Below are positions 25,069-33,574 of a stretch of 34,298 nt of DNA, one piece after another. Positions within the stretch are counted from its first letter, which is position 1; each line of letters begins with the position of its first letter. Origin of the DNA: Prolixibacteraceae bacterium. GTDB taxonomy: Bacteria > Bacteroidota > Bacteroidia > Bacteroidales > Prolixibacteraceae. Below the pieces are notes generated by a model. The model was not told the DNA's origin and did no database searches. It saw only the letters and a program-made list of their open reading frames with translations. The DNA lies in contig CANJNY010000041.1 in assembly GCA_947475715.1 (NCBI GenBank), positions 1-34,298 of the forward strand, written 5' to 3'. The position numbers and the translations under genes were made by a program.

Positions 25069-26061
25069 ATGGATTTACTTGAACAAATCAGAAAGCGGGC
25101 ACAAATGCTTCAAATGAGAATCGTCCTGGCAGAAGGAACAGAATTACGAACCCTACTTGCTACCGAGATTTGTATTCATGAAAATCTGGCCAAAATAATT
25201 TTGCTGGGTAATTTTCAGTCCATTCATGAAATTGCAGTAAGGGAAGGAATAAATATTCAAGGGGCAGAAATTATTGATCCACGAACAAGTTCAAAACGGG
25301 AGCAATATGCCCAAATTATGGTTGAAATCCGCAGAAATAAAGGATTAACCATTGAAGATGCGCTAGAATCACTCAATGATCCTCTGGTATTTGGCCCATT
25401 AATGATAAAAGCAGGGGATGCCGATGGAGAAATAGCCGGAGCCATAAACGCGACAGGGGATGTTTTACGCCCGGCTCTTCAATATGTAAAAACTCTTCCG
25501 GGTGTGACGGTTGTTTCCGGTGTATTCTTTATGCTGTTTAAAGATAAGTCGATTGGGGAAAATGGAATTCTGGTTTTTGCAGATTGTGCTGTCATGCCCG
25601 ATCCGGACGAGAGACAACTGGCAGAAATCGCTGTAACGACAGCTAAAACAGCACGTTCGATAGCTAATATTGAACCTCGCATCGCGATGTTATCCTTTTC
25701 GACCAAAGGAAGTGCCCAACATCCACTTGTAAATAAAGTTATTAATGCCACCAGAATTGCCAGAGAATTAGCTCCGGAATTGATGATTGATGGAGAGATG
25801 CAGCTTGACGCAGCTCTAAATATGGAGATTGGCCAATTAAAAGCACCTGGGAGTTCTGTTGCCGGAAAAGCCAATATACTGGTATTTCCTGGGCTTGAAT
25901 CAGCTAATATAGGTTATAAATTAGTTCAACGGCTTGCCGGTGCCCAAGCCATAGGGCCTATTTTGCAGGGAATGGCGGCGCCTATTAACGATCTCTCCCG
26001 GGGTTGTTCTGTCAGCGATATTGTGAATATGGTTGCTATAACTGCAACTCAGGCAGAATGA
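25069..26061 (+). CDS. pta: Phosphate acetyltransferase (PTA_PTB family)
   Basis: A 330-residue compact phosphotransacetylase that interconverts acetyl-CoA and acetyl phosphate. Family blocks include RIVLAEGTELRTL near the N-terminus, GDADGEIAGAINATGDVLRP, CAVMPDPDERQLAEIA, LSFSTKGSAQHP and DGEMQLDAALN. It lacks the long N-terminal regulatory DRTGG domain seen in enterobacterial Pta. I chose ATG 25069; a TTG five codons upstream is less likely. With ackA downstream it forms the ATP-yielding acetate branch. Phosphate butyryltransferases belong to the same family, so acyl specificity is inferred from the acetate kinase partner and general resemblance. Confidence 0.9.
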   Translation: MDLLEQIRKRAQMLQMRIVLAEGTELRTLLATEICIHENLAKIILLGNFQSIHEIAVREGINIQGAEIIDPRTSSKREQYAQIMVEIRRNKGLTIEDALESLNDPLVFGPLMIKAGDADGEIAGAINATGDVLRPALQYVKTLPGVTVVSGVFFMLFKDKSIGENGILVFADCAVMPDPDERQLAEIAVTTAKTARSIANIEPRIAMLSFSTKGSAQHPLVNKVINATRIARELAPELMIDGEMQLDAALNMEIGQLKAPGSSVAGKANILVFPGLESANIGYKLVQRLAGAQAIGPILQGMAAPINDLSRGCSVSDIVNMVAITATQAE

Positions 26062-26215
26062 GTGGAAAAGAAATAAAAGGAGAGTGAGTGTCACAGTGAG
26101 GAAGTCGAAGAGCAGGTGAATAGGAATTACATTCGACGATTTTAACAATTAAAAACTTGAATTTTAAACTAAATAATATTACCTTACATAGTAATAATTT
26201 AGTACGCTATTACGA

Positions 26216-26223
26216 TAATTTTG
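26216..26223 (+). promoter_or_regulatory. Candidate -7 box for the 3-hydroxyacyl-CoA dehydrogenase-like gene
   Basis: TAATTTTG matches TAnnTTTG exactly, 25 bases before the start codon. The upstream box is not recognisable. If real, the dehydrogenase and ackA can be transcribed separately from pta. Confidence 0.35.
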
Positions 26224-26247
26224 ATTTTCACATAAGAATTTTCAGAG

Positions 26248-27225
26248 ATGGAAGAGCTAATCATTGAACCCATTGAAGATTTTGGGTTAAGTAAGAAAGA
26301 GCAACAGCGGACCCTTTTCTCAAAAATCGGGATCGTGGGATGCGGTAAAGATGGGCAAAATATTGCCCGTATAGCCAGTGCAAATGGAATCGAAGTGGTC
26401 TTTATCGAACTTTCGGAAGATAGAATACAAAATGCGTATACAACGCTTGGAAACGTTCTGGACCGCCGGATAGAAAACTGGGGAATGACGCAAGGGGAGA
26501 AAAAACTAATCCTATCCAGAATTAAGGGGAGTCTGGATTATAAAGCGCTTAAAGATTGTGACTTTGTCATTGAGGCTATCCGTGCAGAATCCAGCGAAAG
26601 GAAGATTACAGAACGCATGGAGGTTTTCAAAAAAGTTGAACAGGTGGTCTCTCCGGAGTGCATTATTGCCACAAATTCCACTACAATTATCATCACCGAA
26701 TTATCCTCTGAATTGAAATATCGTGACCGATGTGTCAGTTTGCATTTCTTTGTCCAATCACCTGAAGCAAGAGTATGCGAAGTTGTTAAAGGATTATATA
26801 CCACCGAAGAGGTGTACAACAAAGTTTTGAAATTTGTGAAGATGGTAAATCGGCAGGCCATTCCGGTGGAAGAATCTGCCGGGCTAATATCAATCCGACT
26901 CTATACTGCGCTGTTAAATGAGGCGTGTGAGGTGCTACTTGAGGGGGTTGGAGCCATGGTTGATATTGATACAGTCTGGAAGGTTGGATTTGGGATGCGT
27001 TTTGGCCCCTTTGAACTGGCTGATATTTTGGGAATTGACAAGATTAACCGTTGGATGGAGAATCTCTACTCAGAGTTTGGTGACCCGCGCTACATGGCAT
27101 CACCTGTAATTAAAAAATTGGTGCGGGCAAAGCGATTTGGTGTCCACACCTGCTGTGGATTTTACAGTTACGATTGCAATGACAAGATAGTTGGACAGGG
27201 GCCAATAGCAACTGAACGGGAATAA
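26248..27225 (+). CDS. Divergent 3-hydroxyacyl-CoA dehydrogenase-family protein
   Basis: A 325-residue protein with the 3-hydroxyacyl-CoA (3-hydroxybutyryl-CoA) dehydrogenase layout: an N-terminal NAD-binding domain with GCGKDG (31-36) and a C-terminal helical domain with FGPFELADILGIDK (252-265). The catalytic pair H166 (SLHFF) and E178 is kept at the usual spacing of 12. Two usual signatures have changed: HFFNPxP reads HFFVQSP, and the conserved Asn of G(F/L)(I/V)xNR(L) is I216 in GLISIRL. The fold is clear but substrate and even activity are uncertain. It lies between pta and ackA on the same strand, which suggests a link with acyl-CoA or acyl phosphate metabolism. Confidence 0.8.
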   Translation: MEELIIEPIEDFGLSKKEQQRTLFSKIGIVGCGKDGQNIARIASANGIEVVFIELSEDRIQNAYTTLGNVLDRRIENWGMTQGEKKLILSRIKGSLDYKALKDCDFVIEAIRAESSERKITERMEVFKKVEQVVSPECIIATNSTTIIITELSSELKYRDRCVSLHFFVQSPEARVCEVVKGLYTTEEVYNKVLKFVKMVNRQAIPVEESAGLISIRLYTALLNEACEVLLEGVGAMVDIDTVWKVGFGMRFGPFELADILGIDKINRWMENLYSEFGDPRYMASPVIKKLVRAKRFGVHTCCGFYSYDCNDKIVGQGPIATERE

Positions 27226-27292
27226 TTGAGAATCAGAAAATACCGGGTCAGAGCACTTGCAAAAGGCGACAAACCCCTAATAAAACATATTT

Positions 27293-28498
27293 ATGAAAAT
27301 TTTAGTCTTAAACTGCGGAAGTTCGTCGATTAAATACCAGTTTTATACCCTTCAGGGCAATCGTATTCTGGGAAAAGGGATCGTTGAGAAAATTGGAATG
27401 AAGGGATCTGTTCTGAGACACCAAAAAGAATCGGGACAGAAGGTGCTTTTCGAGGGTGAGATTCTGGATCATAAAATTGGAGTCGAATATATTCTCGGAG
27501 TTATATCCAGTGCCAAACATGGTTCTATTAGCTCTTTAAATGAAATTGATGCTGTTGGACACCGGGTGGTTCATGGAGGAGAAGAATTCAGTGAAAGTGT
27601 ATTAATTACAGACGAAGTAATAGTGACACTCGAAAAATTCATTGAACTTGCTCCGTTGCATAATCCTCCAAACTTAAAAGGTATTTATGCACTCAGAGAA
27701 TTAGTTCCGGATATTCCGCAGGTTGCTGTATTTGACACAGCATTTCACCATACAATTCCACAACATGCCTTTATGTATGCCATACCCTATGCGCTTTATA
27801 AAAAGTATGGAATCCGAAGGTATGGTTTTCATGGAACCAGTCACAAGTATGTTTCAAATCGGGCATGCGAATTATTAGGGGTTGATCCCGCCAAAACAAA
27901 AGTTATCACCTGTCATCTTGGGAATGGTGCCTCAGCGTGTGCCATAAAAAATGGTAAATCTATAGATACCTCGATGGGGTTTACTCCGGTTGAAGGGCTA
28001 ATAATGGGAACGCGTTCCGGTGATATTGATATGGGAGCAGTAGCATATATTATGGATAAAGAGAAAATCGGAACAAAATCGGCCTCTACCCTATTTAACA
28101 AGCACAGTGGATTATTAGGAATTACAGGAATATCATCAGATTCTCGTGAGATTCGTGCGGCTGCAGAAAAAGGAGATGAACGTTGTCTGCTAGCCATTAA
28201 AATGTTCGATTATCGGATTAAAAAATATATAGGAAGTTATGCCGCAGCGATGGGCGGATTAGATGTTCTTGTTTTTACCGGAGGAATTGGTGAAAACTCA
28301 GATCTCACACGAAGTGGTGTTTGCGAAGAACTCGAATTCATGGGTATAGAAATCGACCCGAAAATTAACAAGGGGCTAAAAGGTGAAGAGTGTGTTATCA
28401 GCACAAAAGATTCACGGGTAAAGGTGATTGTAGTACCTACAAACGAAGAGTTAATGATTGCCATTGATACACAGAAGATTATATATGGCAAGGATTAA
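27293..28498 (+). CDS. ackA: Acetate kinase
   Basis: A 401-residue acetate kinase that makes ATP and acetate from acetyl phosphate. ASKHA-fold motifs are intact: LNCGSSSIKYQ at the N-terminus, GHRVVHGG, VFDTAFHHTIP, RRYGFHGTSHKYV, CHLGNGAS and the C-terminal FTGGIGENS. Length is standard. It follows the dehydrogenase-like gene by 67 bases. Its stop codon is one base from the stop of the converging MBL-fold gene, so no separate terminator fits between them. Confidence 0.97.
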   Translation: MKILVLNCGSSSIKYQFYTLQGNRILGKGIVEKIGMKGSVLRHQKESGQKVLFEGEILDHKIGVEYILGVISSAKHGSISSLNEIDAVGHRVVHGGEEFSESVLITDEVIVTLEKFIELAPLHNPPNLKGIYALRELVPDIPQVAVFDTAFHHTIPQHAFMYAIPYALYKKYGIRRYGFHGTSHKYVSNRACELLGVDPAKTKVITCHLGNGASACAIKNGKSIDTSMGFTPVEGLIMGTRSGDIDMGAVAYIMDKEKIGTKSASTLFNKHSGLLGITGISSDSREIRAAAEKGDERCLLAIKMFDYRIKKYIGSYAAAMGGLDVLVFTGGIGENSDLTRSGVCEELEFMGIEIDPKINKGLKGEECVISTKDSRVKVIVVPTNEELMIAIDTQKIIYGKD

Positions 28499-28499
28499 T

Positions 28500-29261
28500 T
28501 CAGAGTTCAAGAACCAACCCGTCGTAACCAGGTTCGATATAAGAAGGTAATTCGTTAAGCAGGTCACCATGTTTCCCCATTTCATGACTCATATGGGTAA
28601 GATACGATTTTTTTGGGGCAATTTTCTCAATCAACGCAATAGCACCTTCAAGATTAAGGTGTGATATATGTGGTGTTTTGCGTAAGGCACAAATCACCAG
28701 TTGTTCTACCCCATATAGTTTTTCCAGTTCAACATCCTCAATTAAATTAAAATCGGTTACGTAGGCAAACCGCCCAAAACGAAAACCGTAAACCGGCAAT
28801 TTATAATGGTAAAGACGGATCGGAATTATCGGAATCGGACCAATTTTAAAAGCCTTACTATCAAGGTCTATCAAATCCATCTGAGGAATTCCCGGATATT
28901 TATTGGCTGAAAAAACGTAATTAAATATAGACCGGAGATTTTTTTGAACACGCTCCTCACAATAGATATCCATTGGTGATTTTCGCAACCAGTTAAAACT
29001 GCGGATATCATCCAGACCAAAAATGTGATCTGCATGCTCATGAGTAAGCAGAATTGCATCCAGATTATCCACCTCGTGTCGTAACATCTGTTGGCGGAAA
29101 TCAGGACCCACGTCAACAACGATTCTGGCTGACCCTTCCTCCACCATAATAGCACTTCTAAGCCGCTTATCTTTTGAATCGACAGACTTACAAACCTCAC
29201 ATTTACAGGCGATAACCGGAACACCCTGGGAGGTTCCGGTTCCCAAAAGGGTTACTCTCAT
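28500..29261 (-). CDS. MBL-fold metallohydrolase, PhnP-like
   Basis: A 253-residue metallo-beta-lactamase-fold hydrolase. The dinuclear metal motif is LLTHEHADHIFGLDD with H74, H76, D78 and H79; further ligands are likely H-containing segments such as THMSHE near the C-terminus. The N-terminus has GTGTSQGVPVI and a CKCEVC cluster (C19, C21, C24) like the structural zinc site of PhnP. PhnP cleaves ribose 1,2-cyclic phosphate in phosphonate use, but no phosphonate genes are present, so a general phosphodiesterase role is safer. It is a common single gene in Bacteroidota. Confidence 0.88.
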   Translation of the reverse strand: MRVTLLGTGTSQGVPVIACKCEVCKSVDSKDKRLRSAIMVEEGSARIVVDVGPDFRQQMLRHEVDNLDAILLTHEHADHIFGLDDIRSFNWLRKSPMDIYCEERVQKNLRSIFNYVFSANKYPGIPQMDLIDLDSKAFKIGPIPIIPIRLYHYKLPVYGFRFGRFAYVTDFNLIEDVELEKLYGVEQLVICALRKTPHISHLNLEGAIALIEKIAPKKSYLTHMSHEMGKHGDLLNELPSYIEPGYDGLVLEL

Positions 29262-29635
29262 TATTTTAAATTCGTTACAAATTAGAACACAAATAAAATA
29301 AATTATTCAGTAAGAGCACATACATTGAAAAGATCAGGATACTAAAATGCCCTTCAATGACGCATTACATGAAATGTTCCTTTTTAACTGTTCGATAATT
29401 CTTAACAAAAATAGAATATTTTCCTTCATCCAAAAGGGTTTTGATATTATTCAAATGGTTAAAGAATATAGGTGTCAAATACACGAAATAAGAGTGAAAA
29501 TGATTATTTTTATAAGGTTGATTGCGAAATGATTATTCCTGGGTAGTTGTGGTAATATTTTAAGATGCGAAAACCATTTAACACTTATTCCCTATTATTC
29601 CTCCTCTATTGAAGTCTTAATTTGATTCTGGTATC
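29262..29635. other. Intergenic region upstream of hpdB, 374 bases
   Basis: This is the divergent gap between the MBL-fold gene and hpdB. It holds one weak promoter candidate for hpdB (29522-29551) and an 11-base direct repeat AAATGATTATT at 29498-29508 and 29527-29537 that overlaps the promoter region. A 61-codon frame at 29347-29532 has no recognisable features, and I do not call it a gene. No regulator gene is visible. Confidence 0.5.
29522..29551 (+). promoter_or_regulatory. Weak candidate promoter for the hpdBCA operon
   Basis: TTG (29522-29524), a 19-base spacer and TAGTTGTG (29544-29551) match the Bacteroidota pattern with one mismatch in the -7 box. The leader would be about 78 bases. 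A second AAATGATTATT copy lies inside the spacer, where a regulator could act. Confidence 0.3.
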
Positions 29636-32329
29636 ATGAAAAATAAACATGTAAATTTTGACGCAATGACTGACAATTTTAATTATTATGGAACCAGTCC
29701 GCATGAAGGAATCCTGAACAGAGATGAGAAGAAAGTCCTCCCTACACCTCGTGCTGAAAAGGCCCGAAAAAACTACCTTGATACCAAGTCATCTGTTTCT
29801 GTGGAGTTCCCTTATTGGTACACCCGCCGGTGGGATGAATTAGAAGGTGAGATACCCATTATCCGAAGAGCGGAAGCCTTAAAGACAGGATTCACACATT
29901 TGACACCTTCCATTTTTCCGGGTGAATTATTGGCCATGCGGAAATCGAACTATACCAGAGGCTCATATCCAATGCCTTGGCTTTCAGAGTCGTTCTTTCT
30001 TTCAAAGGAAGAGGAGCTATATAAGGAAGCGCAGAAATCCGGAAAAGCAAGTGCCGATGATGCCACAACTATGGGCCTGGGTGGAGGTAATGTTACCGAA
30101 AGTATTGGAAATGTACTATCGATTGCCGGAAAATTTGGTTTACGCAAGGAGGAGATGACCATCCTTATTAAAACGGCAAAAAAATGGCAAAACAGATCTG
30201 TCGAGGATTTAGGTCATAAATATGAGCAGCTTGTTCCTGGCTACGATACAAAAGAGGAGATCATGCGGGCTGTTATTTGTATGTTTGATTCGGGGTATAC
30301 ACTTCCGCAAGGACGCGAGGTAATCAACTATTACTACCCGCTTCAATATGGAATTGAAGGAATAAAAAAAATATGTGCCGATAATCGAGGTATAACAGCT
30401 GGATATCCGGAAATGAATCGGTTATATTTTTATACCGCAGTCCATACGATGCTTGAAGGAATTCAAATCTGGATCATGAATTATTCGAGGGAAGCCCGTC
30501 TGATGGCTTCACTGGAGAATGAAAAACAACAGAAAACCGAATATCTTGAAATGGCAGATCGTCTGGAGCGACTTTCGTCAAACAGACCTGAAACTTTTCA
30601 TGATGCACTTCAATTAATCTGGATTTTTCATGTTGCAGTCTTAAACGAGGATGCTATTTCTGGCTTATCCCCCGGCAGGCTCGGACAGGTTCTTTATCCA
30701 TTCTGGAAAAACGATATGGATAAGGGTATCCTAAACAGGCAAAAGACCATCGAACTGTTGGAATGTATGCGGGTTAAATTCACCGAAATTGATTGTTTTG
30801 CCGCTATGGGTGTTGTCGGTGGCGTTTTAAGTGGAAATACATTTAACAATTTATGCATCGGCGGGCTTGATAAAGAAGGGAATAGTGCAGCCAATGAACT
30901 CGAAATGCTAATCCTGGAATCGGCCATGTCGTGCGACACCCCACAGCCAACATTAAGCCTGCTTTTTGACGAAAAATTGCCGGAAGAGTTCTTGCTAAAA
31001 GGGGTTGAATGTACTAAAATTGGAACAGGATATCCTGCCTGGATCAACAACCGCGTGGCCATGGAATTTCTGCTCAATAATTTCAGAAATGAAGGAATGC
31101 AATCCGAAGAAGCCAGAGCCTGGGCTATTGGAGGCTGTCTAGAGACCTCAGCCGGAAGCTGGATGCCTTTGGAGCTTAATGGTGAAACACACTTCATCCC
31201 GGGAGGATCTGCGCCTGCAACAAGTGTCGGAGTTCATTTTATTTCACTCCCCAAGGTTCTGGAGGCGGTTCTGTTTGACGGATTGGATCAGAGAACCGGG
31301 CGGAGGGTTTATCCGGCGCATGGATTGGAATTGGACTCCTATGAAAAAATATGGACTCAGTTTAAACATTATTTTAGCCTTTCGGTTGAAGTACTCAACT
31401 TAACCAATAATATCCAGCACGATATCTGGGGAAAAGTCTCACCCTCCATAATCAACAGCATGCTAAAACCGGATTGTCTTGATACCGGCAAAGACATCAG
31501 CCATAAGGGGAGCCGATATAACAGAACCTTCAACGTCGAAATCTGTGGAGGGGTGAATCTTGTCAACTCTCTGGCTTCAATCAAAAAAAATATCTTTGAT
31601 GAGAAATACTTTTCATTATCTGAATTAAAATTTGCCATAGAATCAAATTTCGGATATCGTCCTGCGATGGAAACCGGCTCATATAGTTTAACAGACCAGG
31701 TCAGGGGAGCCGATTTTGTAACCTGGCTGAAAATTCACAAGCTTTGTCTGGAGGCTCCCAAATTCGGAAATGATGACAAATATGCGGACCATATTTTCAG
31801 AGAGTGGCAAATTTGGTTCAGTAAAATGTGTGAAAATTATCGGTCTCTATATGACCAGCCACTTTATTCATGCCAGATATCGGTATCAACCCATGCCCCT
31901 ATGGGAGCCGTTACGTTGGCTACCGCTGATGGAAGGTTATGTGGCACCACCTTTGCGGATGGTTCTGTTTCTGCCTATCCGGGTTCCGACAAGCAAGGTC
32001 CATACGCACTATTTAACTCAGCAACCTGCTATAATCACGCGTTGTCCCAGAATTCGCAACTTAACATGAAAATTCATCCCTCAGTAGTGATGGGACGGGA
32101 AGGATCACGAAAATTCCTTGAACTGATAAAAGCCTATCTTCGAAAGGGAGCCTTCCATTGTCAGTTTAATATTGTTGATTCCCGGATGCTAAAGGATGCT
32201 CAGAAAAATCCTTCACAATACAGAGGATTGATGGTCAGAGTCGCCGGATTTACACAGTATTGGGTAGAACTGGGAAAACAAATCCAGGATGAAGTAATTG
32301 CACGGACAGAATATGAACAATTAAGTTAA
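29636..32329 (+). CDS. hpdB: 4-hydroxyphenylacetate decarboxylase, glycyl radical large subunit
   Basis: An 897-residue glycyl radical enzyme that I recognise as the catalytic subunit of 4-hydroxyphenylacetate decarboxylase, which forms p-cresol and CO2 in tyrosine fermentation. The thiyl cysteine is C501 in GGCLET with E503 beside it, and the radical glycine is G871 in RVAGFTQYW. Residues that bind the substrate in the clostridial enzyme appear here with a constant offset of two: S342, H534 and E635 (Clostridioides S344, H536, E637, from memory). Long stretches such as MFDSGYTLPQGREVINY and CQISVSTH also match what I recall. E635 and H534, which hold the phenol hydroxyl, favour this substrate over phenylacetate or indoleacetate. 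The enzyme is cytoplasmic and oxygen-sensitive. hpdC starts 10 bases after its stop. Confidence 0.93.
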   Translation: MKNKHVNFDAMTDNFNYYGTSPHEGILNRDEKKVLPTPRAEKARKNYLDTKSSVSVEFPYWYTRRWDELEGEIPIIRRAEALKTGFTHLTPSIFPGELLAMRKSNYTRGSYPMPWLSESFFLSKEEELYKEAQKSGKASADDATTMGLGGGNVTESIGNVLSIAGKFGLRKEEMTILIKTAKKWQNRSVEDLGHKYEQLVPGYDTKEEIMRAVICMFDSGYTLPQGREVINYYYPLQYGIEGIKKICADNRGITAGYPEMNRLYFYTAVHTMLEGIQIWIMNYSREARLMASLENEKQQKTEYLEMADRLERLSSNRPETFHDALQLIWIFHVAVLNEDAISGLSPGRLGQVLYPFWKNDMDKGILNRQKTIELLECMRVKFTEIDCFAAMGVVGGVLSGNTFNNLCIGGLDKEGNSAANELEMLILESAMSCDTPQPTLSLLFDEKLPEEFLLKGVECTKIGTGYPAWINNRVAMEFLLNNFRNEGMQSEEARAWAIGGCLETSAGSWMPLELNGETHFIPGGSAPATSVGVHFISLPKVLEAVLFDGLDQRTGRRVYPAHGLELDSYEKIWTQFKHYFSLSVEVLNLTNNIQHDIWGKVSPSIINSMLKPDCLDTGKDISHKGSRYNRTFNVEICGGVNLVNSLASIKKNIFDEKYFSLSELKFAIESNFGYRPAMETGSYSLTDQVRGADFVTWLKIHKLCLEAPKFGNDDKYADHIFREWQIWFSKMCENYRSLYDQPLYSCQISVSTHAPMGAVTLATADGRLCGTTFADGSVSAYPGSDKQGPYALFNSATCYNHALSQNSQLNMKIHPSVVMGREGSRKFLELIKAYLRKGAFHCQFNIVDSRMLKDAQKNPSQYRGLMVRVAGFTQYWVELGKQIQDEVIARTEYEQLS

Positions 32330-32339
32330 CGAAAACCAT

Positions 32340-32576
32340 ATGAGGCACTACGATTGTCAATATTACCTGAATACAGATGTCTTTAAAGGTATATGTAAGA
32401 GAGACAAAAGTTTAATAAATGCCGATGATACGGCATGTGAGAAATTCATGAACGCCATCAAATGTAAATACTGTTTAAATTTTGCGCTCACTTCTGAGGA
32501 GCTTGGATTATGTATGAATAAATTTGATGCCTATCCTGAGATGAACGCTGTTACATGCAATGATTTTAAACAATAA
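32340..32576 (+). CDS. hpdC: 4-hydroxyphenylacetate decarboxylase, iron-sulfur small subunit
   Basis: A 78-residue protein matching the small subunit found only with this class of glycyl radical enzymes. Seven cysteines and an N-terminal histidine are placed as expected for two [4Fe-4S] clusters: H3, C6, C19 and C33 for the first, C42, C45, C58 and C73 for the second. The histidine ligand is a characteristic feature of the family. The subunit is thought to stabilise the complex and regulate the radical state. It overlaps the start of hpdA by 17 bases, so translation of the two is probably coupled. Its presence separates this system from the phenylacetate and indoleacetate decarboxylases, which lack such a subunit as far as I know. 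Confidence 0.92.
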   Translation: MRHYDCQYYLNTDVFKGICKRDKSLINADDTACEKFMNAIKCKYCLNFALTSEELGLCMNKFDAYPEMNAVTCNDFKQ

Positions 32577-33504
32577 CAGCAGCGATACAAAAGGATATAT
32601 TTTTGATATCCAAGGGTATTCGGTTCATGATGGTCCCGGATGCAGAACATTAATTTTCTTGTGCGGATGTACATTAAACTGTTTTTGGTGTTCAAATCCC
32701 GAGGGAATAAACTCCAGACCTTCACTCATGTACAACGGTCATAAATGCATAAGCTGCGGGCGTTGTGTTGAAAGTTGTCCGCACAACGCGCTTAGTCTTG
32801 ATGATCATAAAATAAAAATATCAAACGACATGTGTCATTTGTGCCATGCTACCATTTGCACAAACAACTGTTATACAAATGCATTACGGTTAATCGGACA
32901 TGAAATATCCATTGAAAGGGTTTACGAAACTATCACGCGCGATCGCCAATTCTGGGGTTCTGAAGGTGGTATAACCCTGACAGGCGGAGAACCATTATTG
33001 CAATCTAATTTTACACATGCCCTTCTCAGAAGATGTCATGAGGGCTATATTCACACAGCCATTGAAACTTGCGGAAACGTACCCTGGACAAATTTCCGCA
33101 AAATTATTCCATATACCGATTGGATCTTTTACGACCTGAAGCACATGGATAGTAACTTGCACAAGAAGGGTACAAACTCGGGAAACTCAATAATTTTAAA
33201 GAATGCCTTACGACTCTCCCGCGTATTTAAAGGGCGTCTGATATTTCGGCTTCCACTGATCCCCTCTTATAACGATTCTGCAGAAAATTTGAACCTGGTA
33301 ATCTCGTTTCTAAAGGATATTGGAAAAAATGAGATTAACATACTTCCCTTACACCATTGGGGAAGAGAAAAATATCAGATGCTGCAAAGGGAATATCCGG
33401 GAAGTTCATTCCCTCTACCAACCCCTGAAAAACTGAAAGAAATACGAGAATTATTCAGTAATTCTGGTGTCAATTGTTTTATAGGCAGTGAAACGCCCTT
33501 TTAA
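32560..33504 (+). CDS. hpdA: 4-hydroxyphenylacetate decarboxylase activating enzyme (radical SAM)
   Basis: A 314-residue glycyl-radical-activating enzyme that uses S-adenosylmethionine to make the glycyl radical on HpdB. The radical SAM cluster is C37, C41 and C44 (CTLNCFWC), preceded by YSVHDGPGCRT, the family start. A ferredoxin-like insert carries two further [4Fe-4S] sites: C63, C66, C69, C73 and C92, C95, C100, C104. TGGEP (141-145) binds SAM. The double-cluster insert is typical of activases outside the plain pyruvate formate-lyase type. The start ATG lies inside the end of hpdC, and the gene order B-C-A is the same as in Clostridioides difficile. Confidence 0.93.
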   Translation: MILNNNSSDTKGYIFDIQGYSVHDGPGCRTLIFLCGCTLNCFWCSNPEGINSRPSLMYNGHKCISCGRCVESCPHNALSLDDHKIKISNDMCHLCHATICTNNCYTNALRLIGHEISIERVYETITRDRQFWGSEGGITLTGGEPLLQSNFTHALLRRCHEGYIHTAIETCGNVPWTNFRKIIPYTDWIFYDLKHMDSNLHKKGTNSGNSIILKNALRLSRVFKGRLIFRLPLIPSYNDSAENLNLVISFLKDIGKNEINILPLHHWGREKYQMLQREYPGSSFPLPTPEKLKEIRELFSNSGVNCFIGSETPF

Positions 33505-33574
33505 AATGATTTTTTAATAGCTGAAAATTTTGCAGCGAAAATTTCAATCCAAAGATATCCCGTTCATAAATCCT

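Noticed and set aside
26104-26137. Possible terminator hairpin after pta (GTCGAA/TTCGAC)
   Set aside because: Only a 6-bp stem with a 22-base loop and no proper T run.
25069-28498. Butyrate-forming ptb-buk operon
   Set aside because: The kinase carries the standard acetate kinase motifs and length, and no thiolase, crotonase or butyryl-CoA dehydrogenase genes are present.
29347-29532. 61-codon open frame upstream of hpdB
   Set aside because: No recognisable domain, low-complexity AT-rich composition, and no promoter or start context; it fits chance.
30694-31197. 167-codon minus-strand open frame inside hpdB
   Set aside because: Antisense shadow of hpdB, whose catalytic motifs cover this stretch.
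29636-32329. Pyruvate formate-lyase or glycerol/diol dehydratase as identity of the glycyl radical enzyme
   Set aside because: Pyruvate formate-lyase has two adjacent catalytic cysteines, which are absent; the residues match the arylacetate decarboxylase set, and the dedicated small subunit hpdC is next door.
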